A stretch of 64,000 nucleotides of DNA from a bacterium (lineage in GTDB: Bacteria > Patescibacteriota > Gracilibacteria > Peribacterales > Peribacteraceae), in assembly GCA_029558515.1 (NCBI GenBank), contig JAKQEM010000042.1:1-64000 (forward strand). Reading direction: 5' to 3'. This document shows, in pieces, positions 42,572 to 52,300 of the stretch. Each line of letters begins with the position of its first letter. The first letter of the stretch is position 1. The translations under genes and the position numbers were made by a program. The notes beneath the pieces are model-generated. The model was given only the letters and a program-made list of their open reading frames with translations, ran no database searches and was not told the origin of the DNA.

Positions 42572-43486
42572 ATGGAATCTGTGGGAAAAGCATCGGACAT
42601 GGTGCGGGAGTGTTTTCCTGACTTTGCGATTGAAAACATGGTATTGGCGGGAGAGGGGCTGGACAATCGTGCGTACTTCGTGAATGACGCGTACGTGTTC
42701 CGGTTCCCCAAGAGTCCGCAGGCGGCGGAGAGCATGGAGATAGAGATCAGCTTGCTTCCGCAGCTGCAAGAAAAGGTTTCCGTTCTCATCCCGCAGTTTG
42801 CATTTGTCGGACGGCGGGGAAAGAGCGTGCTCTTCACGGGGTACAAAAAAATCGAAGGCGTTGCGCTCAGTGCGATATGGGAGGACGCGTCGTCGAGTGC
42901 ACAGGAAATCATCTTGCGTTCTCTGGGTCGCTTCCTGGAAGAAGTGCATGCGTTCCCCATCGACAGAGCGCATCGGTGCGGCGTCTTCCTGCATCGGTTC
43001 CGCAGAGTCCATCACGGCGATTTCGGCAAAGTGCTCACGGCTCTCGCTCCGTCGCTTGAGGAAGCAACCCGAACGTTTCTGCACCATCTGCATCAGGAGT
43101 ACATGGCGGATGATCGCAATCTCTTCTTCGATTCCGTGCTGCTGCACGCTGATTTTAGTCCCGATCACATTTTCTGCGATCCGCAAAGCGCGCAACTTAC
43201 GGGCATCATCGATTTCGGCGATACGGGTCTGGGCGACGCCGACTACGATCTGCTGTACCTCTTTGGCGCATTCGGGTGGGATTTCATTCTGCGCTTCCTG
43301 CCGCACTATCATCGTACCGATGTTGACCCCGTTCTTTTGCATCAGAAGCTGCGTTTTCTTCTCCTTCATAACACGCTGGACGATCTCTGGATGGGACGGG
43401 ACCGAAAGGACGCGGCGCTGGAAGAGCGGGCGATGAGAACATTGAACGAGCAGGTGGAGAAGATCTGCACGAATGCGTTTTGGTGA
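42572..43486 (+). CDS. Aminoglycoside-phosphotransferase-family kinase
   Basis: 304 residues of the APH/choline-kinase fold. ATP-binding N-lobe residues lie around VFRFPKSPQAAESMEIEISLLPQL. The catalytic loop is HADFSPDHIFCD, and the metal-binding loop is GIIDFGDTGLGDADYDLLYLF. Such enzymes phosphorylate small molecules (antibiotics, sugars, choline); which one is not clear here. An antibiotic-resistance role is possible but unproven. It is 30 bases upstream of the P-loop kinase gene. Confidence 0.85.
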   Translation: MESVGKASDMVRECFPDFAIENMVLAGEGLDNRAYFVNDAYVFRFPKSPQAAESMEIEISLLPQLQEKVSVLIPQFAFVGRRGKSVLFTGYKKIEGVALSAIWEDASSSAQEIILRSLGRFLEEVHAFPIDRAHRCGVFLHRFRRVHHGDFGKVLTALAPSLEEATRTFLHHLHQEYMADDRNLFFDSVLLHADFSPDHIFCDPQSAQLTGIIDFGDTGLGDADYDLLYLFGAFGWDFILRFLPHYHRTDVDPVLLHQKLRFLLLHNTLDDLWMGRDRKDAALEERAMRTLNEQVEKICTNAFW

Positions 43487-43502
43487 AATGACTTCGATCC
43501 AC

Positions 43503-43508
43503 TACGCT
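43503..43508 (+). promoter_or_regulatory. -10 box of the P-loop kinase gene
   Basis: TACGCT at 43503-43508, with TTGGTG at 43480-43485 (17-base spacer) overlapping the end of the preceding gene. The ATG lies seven bases downstream of the -10 box. Confidence 0.4.
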
Positions 43509-43515
43509 GCTCTCC

Positions 43516-44082
43516 ATGATGTATCTCATCGGAGGCGCCCCGCGTCTCGGGAAAAGCATCATTGCGAAGAAGGTGGCCTTGGAAGCCGGCATCTCTTGGC
43601 TCTCCACGGATAGCATCTGTGCAATGTTGCGACCGGGGAAAGAGATGCGGTTTGCCGATGTTATGCATCTGGGTACCGCACGCATTGTCGAACGTGAACT
43701 CACCGAAGCCGCATCCATTGCCAAGACACTCACACTCTTCATCGAACGGCACATCGAATCCGGGACGGATTTCGTATTGGAGGGCGTTCACTTGCTTCCC
43801 GCTTTATTTGGCCATATTCAAAAGGCTCGGCCCGCTGCGGTCAAAAGTCTGTTTGTTCTTTCGACTGATGAAAACATAGTGCTTTCCGGCTTATGTGCGG
43901 ATACGCGTGAAGAAAACTGGATGAGCGGAGCATCGGAGGAGATGCAACGTGCCATGGCAGACTTTGTGGTGGGATACAGTATGGCAATCAGGAACCTGGC
44001 AGAGAAGGAATGCTTGTCGATGTTCGAGAGAACGGCGGATTTTCAAAAAGATATCGAAACTATGATGTATTTGCTTCAATGA
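43516..44082 (+). CDS. P-loop kinase (2-phosphoglycerate-kinase-like)
   Basis: 188 residues. The Walker A motif GGAPRLGKS lies at about residues 6-14, followed by WLSTDSICAML and a region FVLEGVHLLPAL that resembles the Walker B and lid-adjacent part of adenylate-kinase-like enzymes. It is a small nucleotide kinase of uncertain substrate. It follows the APH-like gene with its own -10 box. Confidence 0.7.
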   Translation: MMYLIGGAPRLGKSIIAKKVALEAGISWLSTDSICAMLRPGKEMRFADVMHLGTARIVERELTEAASIAKTLTLFIERHIESGTDFVLEGVHLLPALFGHIQKARPAAVKSLFVLSTDENIVLSGLCADTREENWMSGASEEMQRAMADFVVGYSMAIRNLAEKECLSMFERTADFQKDIETMMYLLQ

Positions 44083-44144
44083 GTATCATTTTCATTGTGT
44101 TTCGTACTTCAGTTTGCGCAGGACGTACGTTGATGCGCGAAGGT

Positions 44145-44552
44145 TGGTGGAGATGCCGGGAATTGAACCCGGGTCCAACGTGTAGCTGCAAGGCTCGTAC
44201 TGTCATGTCCGCTCCGTATCGCTCTGCAATGAGGAACGGACGAAGAATTGCAGAGAGTGGTGATGCTGTAGGTCAGCGTGCATCGCATCAGGTGCACGCT
44301 CACTCCGCTGATGGCGCCGCATCCCCGTAGCGGAGGTCAGGGGAGCGACGTGTTCACGCAAGGGTGAACTTAGGCGTAGGCCAACGCTACGCGGGCAGGA
44401 CTCAAACGAGCCATGACTCCGGCAGCGATTGCCTCAGCCTTACTGACAAGATTGCCAGGTATGGTTTGCAACAAGTGGGTGACGGGAACCGTTGCCATCC
44501 CGAACAGAAGCGCAGTACATCTAGAATCACGCTGTCAAAGCCTGTCATCCCC
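44145..44552 (-). ncRNA. ssrA: Transfer-messenger RNA (tmRNA)
   Basis: 408 bases. The 3' end has the tRNA-like T arm (CCCGGGTTCAATTCCCGG) and an encoded CCA. The 5' end GGGGATG pairs with CATCTCC near the 3' end to form the acceptor stem. An internal frame at 44438-44370 reads from GCT to TAA and ends in VALAYA, a plausible proteolysis tag of about 22 residues with a degron-like hydrophobic end. The resume codon is inferred. It rescues stalled ribosomes together with SmpB. Frames running through this region on either strand are artefacts of the RNA gene. Confidence 0.93.
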
Positions 44553-44757
44553 AACGGTGAATTCGAGGCGAAGCTGAGCGTAGCGAAAACTGAGCCCGAA
44601 GATCCGTTGTCCGCCGTAGTCCGCCGCGGCGGACGAAGGTGGACAGGGCTCTAGCTAAAGATTAGCTTCAAGAAAACTCAATCTCTGAACAATATGTACT
44701 CGCGAGAGGGCCGGTCGTGTGAGGGAGCGAGGAGGCAAGTATACCAGAATTACTGTC
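44553..44757. other. Intergenic region upstream of tmRNA
   Basis: About 200 bases between ssrA and the lipoprotein gene, both on the minus strand. It contains the perfect palindrome TCCGCCGCGGCGGA at about 44617-44630, which could be part of a terminator for the lipoprotein gene or a short repeat. No protein gene is convincing. Confidence 0.4.
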
Positions 44758-45333
44758 TCATATCACCCTTGCCACGCATCCTCCGTTCACGCAGGAGCAT
44801 GATTGCAGATCGGCGGCACCGTAGCCCGAGCAGTCACACTGATCGTCCGTTTCACACTGCATGTTCCCCCACGAACCGTCCGTAGAGAAAGGGTCCGGGA
44901 TGGGGCAGACCACGGCGCATCGATCGTCGATGCAGCGCGGGGCGAAGGGGCAGTTGGATCGAATGGCGTAGTCGGCGGGCAGGGAACAGTCGTCATCCGT
45001 TGCGCAGACTCCTCCGGTTGCGCCCGCGGCGGGATGGGCGATGATCGGTTCACAACGATGCTGCACGCACTCCACGCCGAAGGTCTGGATGCAACCGTAC
45101 ACGCAACTCGATGCAAAATTGTCCACCAACGGCTTCAACTCGTCCGCGCGATCCCGGTGCACATAGATCTCGCACCCGAAGGGGCACTTGCTGCCGATCA
45201 GCGCGCAATCTTCCTGTCGCTCACAGACATTGGCTTCCTCCAATGCCGTTTTGATCCGCTGTTCTTCCGTCACCGCGCACTGCGTGAGGAGGGGGAGGAG
45301 CGCGAGGAGGAGGGCGGAGCGGGAGAGGGTCAT
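44758..45333 (-). CDS. Cys-rich lipoprotein
   Basis: 191 residues from ATG 45333. The signal peptide MTLSRSALLLALLPLLTQC ends with lipobox LTQC (Cys19). The mature protein contains about 20 Cys in clusters such as CERQEDCALIGSKCPFGCE, CATDDDC, CPFAPRC and CDCSGYGAADLQSCSCVNGGC, resembling disulfide-rich binding modules. Surface-exposed, probably disulfide-stabilised. No family is recognised. Confidence 0.7.
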   Translation of the reverse strand: MTLSRSALLLALLPLLTQCAVTEEQRIKTALEEANVCERQEDCALIGSKCPFGCEIYVHRDRADELKPLVDNFASSCVYGCIQTFGVECVQHRCEPIIAHPAAGATGGVCATDDDCSLPADYAIRSNCPFAPRCIDDRCAVVCPIPDPFSTDGSWGNMQCETDDQCDCSGYGAADLQSCSCVNGGCVARVI

Positions 45334-45446
45334 CGGTGCACAGTACACAGGAAAGATGGCTCATTGACCAGTTGACTGTTGACCAGAGAAGTATATTTAT
45401 CTTTACTTTACCACCTGCGTCTTCTCCCGCTGCTTGCCGGCGGGAT

Positions 45447-45740
45447 TTATTGTGCATGCGACGATTTCCGTTTTGCATCGGCTTTCAGCTCCTCATAGTG
45501 CTCATAGTATGCCTTCCCCATCCCCCCGAAGAATCGAAGCACGCTACGTCCCGCCTTCGCGGCTTTGCGCAGGGTGGGATTCTCAAACGTCTTGTCCTCT
45601 TTGGGCACTTCCTGCATCTTGGCAAACCCCCACTCGATCACCCTGTCCATGCCGTGCTGGATGAGCGCAAAACTTCTGCCGAGGAGTGACGCCATGCCGT
45701 CGGAGGCAGGCTCGTTCGATGGTGTGTGCTCCCGTGTCAT
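45447..45740 (-). CDS. Small hypothetical protein (97 aa)
   Basis: Helical, charged 97-residue protein from ATG 45740 (MTREHTPSNEPASDGMASLLGRSFALIQHGMDRVIEWGFAKMQEVPKEDKTFENPTLRKAAKAGRSVLRFFGGM...). TAACAT lies eight bases upstream, again near-leaderless. A longer frame upstream would read into the neighbouring gene's strand without motif support. It has an amphipathic helix and a basic end; function unknown. Confidence 0.55.
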   Translation of the reverse strand: MTREHTPSNEPASDGMASLLGRSFALIQHGMDRVIEWGFAKMQEVPKEDKTFENPTLRKAAKAGRSVLRFFGGMGKAYYEHYEELKADAKRKSSHAQ

Positions 45741-45885
45741 GAGGATGCATGTTACAGGAAAATCCGCCGCACGGCTCCCATTTTCTTCAGAACACATCCC
45801 AGGAACTCCGCCTGTCAGGGAGATGAGCCCCCGACAGGCGGCATTCCGTTCAATGGACAGTGTGTCTCGTTCCTCGAGTATTGCT

Positions 45886-46542
45886 CTAGTGGATGTACAT
45901 GGACATCGATGCATTCTGGCACTCCACCGGCGGGTTGGCTGTGAGGATGTTCCAGTCATCTGAGATCGACTGGTTGCTCACGGCAGCAGTGAGTGGTCCC
46001 ATCTCCACGATAGGGAATCTCGTAACGCCGTAGACAGGGCAGAATGTCGTCGCCTCCAGATACCTGCGGACGAAGTAGAGGGACTCTCGCTGGAAGGCGG
46101 AGGGAGCATTTTCACACGGCATGACGGTCTGTACGCCGGAAGCAAGGACTGCGTTGCATGCAGTGGCCATGGAGTAGACGCCAATCATGGAAGGGACGGC
46201 AAGCTCCTTCGCATCGATCCACTTGTCGGCTTCGATGGCGGACGCAGGTCCGAAGACGATGGATTTGATCGTGTCATCGGTATTTCTGCTGACGACATAC
46301 ATCGCTTCTTGCTTGTTGTAGCTTGCTGTGCATGTATCGTCACACACGGATGACGATATGGACGCAGTGCTGCTCGGCGTGCCTGGCTGCATGGCCGAGG
46401 GCGCCGCAGGGGAGCTGCCCACGGACGACGCTGCACCGAGTGGGCTGCTGATGAACTGACCGAATGTCTGAGGCACGAATCCGATTGTCATGGCTGTCAC
46501 CAGCGAAATGGACAGCACGCTTGTTGCAGGAAATGATTTCAT
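45886..46542 (-). CDS. Secreted hypothetical protein
   Basis: 218 residues from ATG 46542. The signal peptide MKSFPATSVLSISLVTAMTIGFVPQTFGQ is followed by a Ser/Ala/Pro-rich low-complexity linker (about 35-65). A folded region follows (about 70-218) with two Cys pairs (CDDTC, CNAV/CENAPS and CPVYGV, ECQN). No family is recognised. It sits between the SLH protein and the small gene on the same strand and is likely extracellular. Confidence 0.6.
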   Translation of the reverse strand: MKSFPATSVLSISLVTAMTIGFVPQTFGQFISSPLGAASSVGSSPAAPSAMQPGTPSSTASISSSVCDDTCTASYNKQEAMYVVSRNTDDTIKSIVFGPASAIEADKWIDAKELAVPSMIGVYSMATACNAVLASGVQTVMPCENAPSAFQRESLYFVRRYLEATTFCPVYGVTRFPIVEMGPLTAAVSNQSISDDWNILTANPPVECQNASMSMYIH

Positions 46543-46616
46543 GGTACTGAGGGAAAGAAGTAAGTGAAGCAGCTTGTTCTCCGGGGTGATCTCTGTCAAG
46601 ACCTACTCATGGTTGT

Positions 46617-47321
46617 TCATCGGCAGGAGTCGTGCGTGCAGACATTGCGGACTTCGATGCGCTCTGCAGTCGGCGCAACCAATGAACGATAGGAGCGCGC
46701 CGGTTTGTCGGTGATGTTCTCTGTGATGCGAACGGTCATTTCCTGCATGGCGGAGACGGACAGCGGTTGCGAGAGCGATTCGATCTGCAGCGGGATCGCA
46801 TTGCGTTGGGAGAGCTCCCAGACGTAGGGCTCGTACCACCGATCGTAGTGCGTGGCGTCGGCGTACGGTGTGAGGTTGGCGGCGCGGGCCAGAATGCGGG
46901 AAGCTTCCGCGGCCGTGATCGGCTGATCCGGCCGGAACGTGCCGTCCCCGTACCCGTGAATGAGTCCGTCACGCAGTGCGATGCAGAGATGCCGTGCGTA
47001 GGGATGGTCCGTGGCGACGTCTGAAAAGACCTGCGTGAACTGCGGCGGCACGGAGGAGGCGATGTCCCAGTAGCACTGTTTGATAGTTGCGGGAGCGTAG
47101 CGTTCCTCCACCAGCTTGGCGGTGAAGAGCGCACGAGAGAGAACTGCATCGGGTGCGGGCAACACGACCGGGGTCACGGCGATCGATTCCTCAGGCAGTG
47201 CTTCTGCAGGAGTGGCCGGAGAGGGAAAGAGGAAGTCTTCGGCAAAATATGCCGATGCACCGGGCGTCATTCCGAGGAGTGCGAACAGAGCGATGGGGAG
47301 AGTGAGAGAACGGATCATCAT
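46617..47321 (-). CDS. S-layer homology (SLH) domain protein
   Basis: 234 residues. Signal peptide at about 1-24 (MMIRSLTLPIALFALLGMTPGASA). One clear SLH repeat covers about 95-145 (FSDVATDHPYARHLCIALRDGLIHGYGDGTFRPDQPITAAEASRILARA), with a partial second repeat up to about 190. SLH domains bind cell-wall polymers and anchor proteins to the envelope. The neighbours are also exported proteins, so this region likely builds the cell surface. Confidence 0.82.
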   Translation of the reverse strand: MMIRSLTLPIALFALLGMTPGASAYFAEDFLFPSPATPAEALPEESIAVTPVVLPAPDAVLSRALFTAKLVEERYAPATIKQCYWDIASSVPPQFTQVFSDVATDHPYARHLCIALRDGLIHGYGDGTFRPDQPITAAEASRILARAANLTPYADATHYDRWYEPYVWELSQRNAIPLQIESLSQPLSVSAMQEMTVRITENITDKPARSYRSLVAPTAERIEVRNVCTHDSCR

Positions 47322-47392
47322 GGTAGGAATGGAAAATGGGGGTCATCGTATCACGAACGATGTTCCTGTCCATTCCCGTCAGCATCAAAGCC

Positions 47393-48637
47393 TTAGACTT
47401 CGTGAAAGGGTTTGACCTTCTCCGGCACAAAGAAAATGATGAAGACGAGCCACGCCGATAGGATGGCGACGCTCGCGGCGATGATGGGGAGATTCGGATG
47501 CAGAAACGCAACCGCCCCGGCGAAGATCGGTGGCAGCATTTGTGAAAATGCCTGAATTGACTGATTCAATCCGAGCCCTTCTCCTTGCGATTCTTTGCCA
47601 GTCATGTTGGAGACGAGAGCCGTTGCATTGGGGAAGGTGAGTCCCTGGAAGAGTGCTGTGAACGGCAGGATGACAACGAGCCAGGCAGGGTTGGTGGACA
47701 ACAGGAGCAGCGGAAGGACAAGGCCGACGCCCGCGATGGAAACACGAAGCACTTGCGTGGGGGTGAAGTGTCGGGAAACCGGCCGGACAATGACGCCCTG
47801 TGCCACGGCGATGCAGAATCCGATGTATCCGAAGACCAATCCGATGTCTCCCTGATCGAATGAAAATCGTTGGACGAGATAAATTTGGAAGAATTGATGA
47901 AAAATGTTTGTTCCCAGAAAGAAGAGGAAGAGGACGCCGAAGATCAGTCGCAGTCCGGGTGTCGTGAACGCTTTGCGCACATTCCGGATGCCGGTCAGCG
48001 CCGTGACCTTCGTGCGAACACGCGTGTGCAGCGTCTCATGAAAGAACGTCTGCAGAAGCAACATGTTGATGAGTGTGAGGAGGGTGGCAAACCAGAAAGG
48101 CACGGCGGGGGAGAACCAGGATACGATGGAAGGATCCGCCAGTACGCCTCCCAGCATGGGTCCCAGAATGAACCCGAGTCCGAAGGTCATTCCCATCAAA
48201 CCGAACGCGCGTGTTTTGGAATCCCGATCGTTGGTATCGGCCATGGCCGACTGTGCGATGGAGATATTGCCGCCGGTGAAGCCGTCTATCAATCGGCTGC
48301 AGAGCAGGAGCGGGATCGATCGCATCAGAATGCCGACGGCAAACAGAGCGTAGCCTACGGCCGTCCCCGCGAGAGATAGGAGGAGGAGCTTCTTGCGTCC
48401 GCGATGATCCGACAGGGCGCCGAGGATGGGGGCCCCGAAGAATTGTGCGAAGGGATACGCCGCGATGAGGACGCCGTAGAGGAGGGGGCGTAGTCGCGGA
48501 TCGATGGTGGACGGTAGGATGCTCTGCGTCTCACCGATGAAGAGTATTGCGAGTATGGGAATGGCGATGCCCAGTCCCACGACATCCAGAAAAATGGTGA
48601 GAAGAAGCGGAAAGAGTGAACGAGAGTGTCTCTGCAT
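47393..48637 (-). CDS. MFS transporter (TetA-like)
   Basis: 414 residues from ATG 48637 with twelve predicted spans. The motif GALSDHRGRKKLLLLSLAGTAVGYALFA after TM2 (the MFS motif A) and GFTGGNISIAQSAMADTNDRDSKTRAFGLMG near TM4-5 are characteristic of drug:H+ antiporters of the TetA/MdtG type. It probably exports small molecules. The substrate is not determined. It is divergent from the small gene at 48691, and the 53-base space holds that gene's promoter. Confidence 0.87.
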   Translation of the reverse strand: MQRHSRSLFPLLLTIFLDVVGLGIAIPILAILFIGETQSILPSTIDPRLRPLLYGVLIAAYPFAQFFGAPILGALSDHRGRKKLLLLSLAGTAVGYALFAVGILMRSIPLLLCSRLIDGFTGGNISIAQSAMADTNDRDSKTRAFGLMGMTFGLGFILGPMLGGVLADPSIVSWFSPAVPFWFATLLTLINMLLLQTFFHETLHTRVRTKVTALTGIRNVRKAFTTPGLRLIFGVLFLFFLGTNIFHQFFQIYLVQRFSFDQGDIGLVFGYIGFCIAVAQGVIVRPVSRHFTPTQVLRVSIAGVGLVLPLLLLSTNPAWLVVILPFTALFQGLTFPNATALVSNMTGKESQGEGLGLNQSIQAFSQMLPPIFAGAVAFLHPNLPIIAASVAILSAWLVFIIFFVPEKVKPFHEV

Positions 48638-48678
48638 GAATGAGAGGGAGATTGTTTCTGCCAAAGAGGAGACTATTG

Positions 48679-48684
48679 TATCAT
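48679..48684 (+). promoter_or_regulatory. -10 box before the small 48691 gene
   Basis: TATCAT ends six bases before the ATG at 48691. The -35 box is weak. Confidence 0.4.
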
Positions 48685-48690
48685 GTGCGC

Positions 48691-48906
48691 ATGCCGACCC
48701 CCACACCTACTCCGGAGAACGCAGACATTCAGCGCAAGTGCGAGGAGTTCCTGCGCGCATTGCAGATTCCCGGGTTCATCGTCTTCGGCTGGCAGAAGTC
48801 CGATCAGCAATTTGGCGTCGTTTCATCTTTTCACGAAATGCCCGTCAACGCTGCGGTCAAAGGCATGACATGGGCGCTGAATGATTTCGTCGCCAAATCG
48901 TTGTGA
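48691..48906 (+). CDS. Small hypothetical protein (71 aa)
   Basis: 71 residues from ATG 48691; a longer start would place the -10 box inside the gene. It opens with a Pro/Thr run, followed by ADIQRKCEEFLRALQIPGFIVFGWQKSDQQFGVVSSFHEMPVNAAVKGMTWALNDFVAKSL, a compact alpha/beta fold with helix and strands. I recall similar short proteins in CPR genomes but cannot assign a name. Convergent with the holin-like gene. Confidence 0.5.
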   Translation: MPTPTPTPENADIQRKCEEFLRALQIPGFIVFGWQKSDQQFGVVSSFHEMPVNAAVKGMTWALNDFVAKSL

Positions 48907-48979
48907 GGATTCGGCAGCGGTTTCTCGTACCTGCGGGGTCAGCACATCCGCACCTTCTTTTGACATCCACTTGTGGCGA

Positions 48980-49375
48980 CTATCGAATGGTCTCTTTGAT
49001 CAGCCAGTTGGCCAGCCCGAGACACAGCGCGATGAAGAGCCACGATGCCCAGCCGTCGGTGATGGCGAGGACGACGATTTCCGGATCGAATCGTTCTGCG
49101 ATCTTCTCGGTGAGCCACAGGAAGAGCGCGTTACTGACAATCAGTGTGATGAGGTGGAAGAACAGACGAAATGGGAGGAGGATGAGCGAGAGAACTGGTC
49201 GAGCGATGAGATTCATCAGCGTGAGTAATGATCCAACAACCAAATAACCAACAATGCCTCCTGAAAGATAAAAATACTGATCTAAAAAGGTGTTCAGTAA
49301 CCATACGACGAGCAACGTGAGCAGGAGGTGCAGGAGGATGCGGACAGGCAGAGATATGCGGGAGTGATCGGACAT
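48980..49375 (-). CDS. Phage-holin-IV / YvlD-like membrane protein
   Basis: 131 residues from ATG 49375, immediately after the ileS stop. It has four membrane spans (about 10-28, 33-55, 60-82, 95-115), and the GYLVVGSLLTLMNLIARPVLSLILLPFRLFFHLITLIVSNALFLWLTEKI pattern is that of the mycobacterial-4TM/holin superfamily IV. The gene probably shares a transcript with ileS. Bacterial members are small envelope proteins of unclear function. Confidence 0.8.
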   Translation of the reverse strand: MSDHSRISLPVRILLHLLLTLLVVWLLNTFLDQYFYLSGGIVGYLVVGSLLTLMNLIARPVLSLILLPFRLFFHLITLIVSNALFLWLTEKIAERFDPEIVVLAITDGWASWLFIALCLGLANWLIKETIR

Positions 49376-49376
49376 A

Positions 49377-52300
49377 TCAGCGGGGGGTAAAACGGATAGT
49401 GACAGTGACGCCGTTGAGATCGAGCGAATGCGCATCGCCGGTATTCTTTTCGAGAATGGCCTTGGTCTCCTGCGCGATCATTCCTCCCTGCTCTCGCATC
49501 AGCGCATCGGCACCCTCCACTGCAAGAGCGATGGTATCTGCCGGAGAGAGACCCGCTTCCTTGCGCAGTCGCTGGATGAAGCGGATGAGATCGCGTGCAA
49601 AGCCTTCGGTTTTGAGGTCGTCCGTCAGGGCTGTCTCCAGGCTGACGACAATGCCGCCATGTGCCGCAATGTTCTGTCCTTCTGTGCCGCGATAGATGAT
49701 GGACGCTTCATCGGGTCCGAGGATTTCTTCCAGGATGAGGATCGATCCGTCCTCCCGGAGCGTGAAGTTGCCTTCCTTCCCCGCGCGGATGACCTCCTGC
49801 ACGCGCTTGCCGAGCCGCGGCCCGACCTTGCGGGCATCAACCATCACGATCGCCGTACCGAGAGACCCGGCATCTTCTGCCAGCACGATTTCCTTCACGT
49901 TCAGTTCCTGCCGCAGGAGAGCGAGATCTTCCGACGTTAGCATGCCGTCTTTGTGCAGATCGGGGGGGAGAGCCACGGTGGCGCGCGCGAGTGGCTGGCG
50001 GATTTTTATGGTGTGCTGTGCGCGGATCTGCAAGCCGAGCGATACGATCGATCGCAGCATTCTGTTCTTACGGAGCAGTTGCCGTTCTTCGTCGGAGAGC
50101 GCGCGCTGCGCGGGCCAGTCGGTCAGGTGGATGGAGCCATGCTCTTCGGGGACCAGATTCAAGTAGATCGCATCGGTGACGAAGGGGCAGAACGGAGCCA
50201 GTACCTGGGAGAGCGTGATCAGTACGTCATGCAGTGTCGTGAGCGCGTCGGAGCGGTCGTCATCAAAGAACGATTCCTCGGCTTCGGGATTGCGATCGTT
50301 GCTGATTCCTTTGCCGGCGAAGCGTCGCCGTGAGAGGCGGATGTACCAATTGGTCAGCGCATCGATGGTTTCATACAGTTCGGCGCATGTCGCGGAAAGA
50401 TCGTATCGGTCCAATTGCTCCGTCATGCGGTTGACCAAGTCCTGCACCTCCGCACGGATCCAGCGGTCCAGAGGATGATTGGAAAGCTTGGGTGTGGTGA
50501 CAGGTGTGAAGGTGCAGAGGTTGGCGTACGTCACGAAAAAACTGTAGCTGTTCCAGAGCGGCAGCAGCACGGAGCGCACCGTCTCTTCCACGATCTTCTC
50601 CGAGAAGCGCAGATCCTCGCCACGCACGGCGGGAGAGCTCATGAGGGCGAAGCGGAGTGCGTCGGCGCCGTGTCTCTCCACCACTTCCGTCGGCTCCGGG
50701 TAGTTCTTCAGCCGCTTGCTCATCTTGCGCCCGTCCTCCGCCAGCACGATGCCGTTGACGATGCAGTGACGGAAGGCAGGTTCGCGGAAAAGTGCGGAGG
50801 AGAGGACGGTTAAGGTATAGAACCATCCGCGCGTCTGGTCGATGCCTTCGGCGATGAAGTCGGCGGGGAAGCCCGGCGGCGTCGTTTCCATCACGTGGGG
50901 CAGGTGGGCGTCGGAGGAGCTGGCCCCCGCCACGCCGCGTCCGCTGTCGCCGTCCGGGGCAATGGATGCGAGGGTGGTGTGTCCCTGCTCGAAGGGGAAG
51001 TGTTTCTCGGCATACGGCATGGAACCCGATTCGAACCAGCAGTCGAGCACGTCGGGGATGCGGCGGTAGAGATTGCCATTGCGGTCCGGCCACGTGATCG
51101 CGTCCATTTTGTCTTTGTGCAGGTCCATCTGCGCGTTCGTATCGTGATCATAGAAGTAGCTTTCCGGCGTGGCGTAGGTGGGGAAGGGGCGATGACTCAG
51201 TTTGAACGTGTCTTCCTTCGTGAAGAAGTGGCGTATCGTCATGATGGGATCCGCGTGGGAGACGATCACGACGTGGTCGGAGCGGTGGCGGGGCAGTATT
51301 TCGGCGAGGAAGGATTCCGTGCGCTTGCGGACATCTTCCCAGCTCTCCATGCCGGGCAGGTGATGGACGCTCTCCGGCGCATTGTCTTCCAGTTTCTTTT
51401 GGCGGCGCAGTTTGATGATTGCCAGATCTTTGTCATCAAATGCTTTTTCTTCGTAGGGTCCCGATCCGACCTCGCGCAGGCGTTCATCCACAACGACCGT
51501 TGCGCCCGTGGCACGTGCGATTCTCTCAGCGGTCTGCTTGGTGCGATTCAATGGTGAACAGTAGATGACGTTGACATTCTTTGATGCGAGGAACGCTCCC
51601 GCCCTGTCCGCCTGCTCGATACCCGTCTTCGTGAGCGACACGCCCGGTGCTTCCGATTGGTAGAAGTGCCCGACGTTGTGTTCGCCTTCGCCGTGGCGGA
51701 CCGTCGTGATCTTCGTGAAGCGCATGCGACACTTGGCCATCAGATCATCGCGGCTGCCGATGACATCAATGTGCCCCGTTTCCGCGCAGCGCCAGACGGG
51801 CAGCGGCGTTCCCCAGTAGCGGCTCCGGGAAATCGCCCAGTCGCGCGCTCCTTCCAGCCAGTTGCCGAAACGACCGTCACGGATATGACTCGGCACCCAC
51901 TCGGTTTTGGCATTGGCATTCAGCATGTCTTCTTTGATCTTCTCAACGCTGACGAACCAGGAACTCGTTGCGTAATTGAGTAGCGGCGAGTCGCATCGCC
52001 AGCAGTGGGGGTAGCTGTGGCGGATGGTTTCCTTTCTCCAGACAAGCCCTTTTGCTTTGGCATCTTCGATGATGGGTTGCACAGCATCTCGCACATTCAT
52101 TCCCGCATAGGGGCCGGCAAGCGCATTGAATTGTCCGTTCATATCCACGTCCATGACGATGGGCAGATCGTTGCGTTTCGCAGCTTCCATATCGACCTCT
52201 CCATACGCACCGTTGATCGTCACGATGCCGGTGCCTTCCTGCGGATCGACGTAGTCTCCTGCGTAGATATGATACGTGCGGGGGTTCTCCCGTACTTCCG

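Noticed and set aside
44010-44654. Protein frames through the tmRNA region (reading e.g. CRELNPGP)
   Set aside because: This peptide is the usual false translation of a tRNA-like T arm; the region is an RNA gene.
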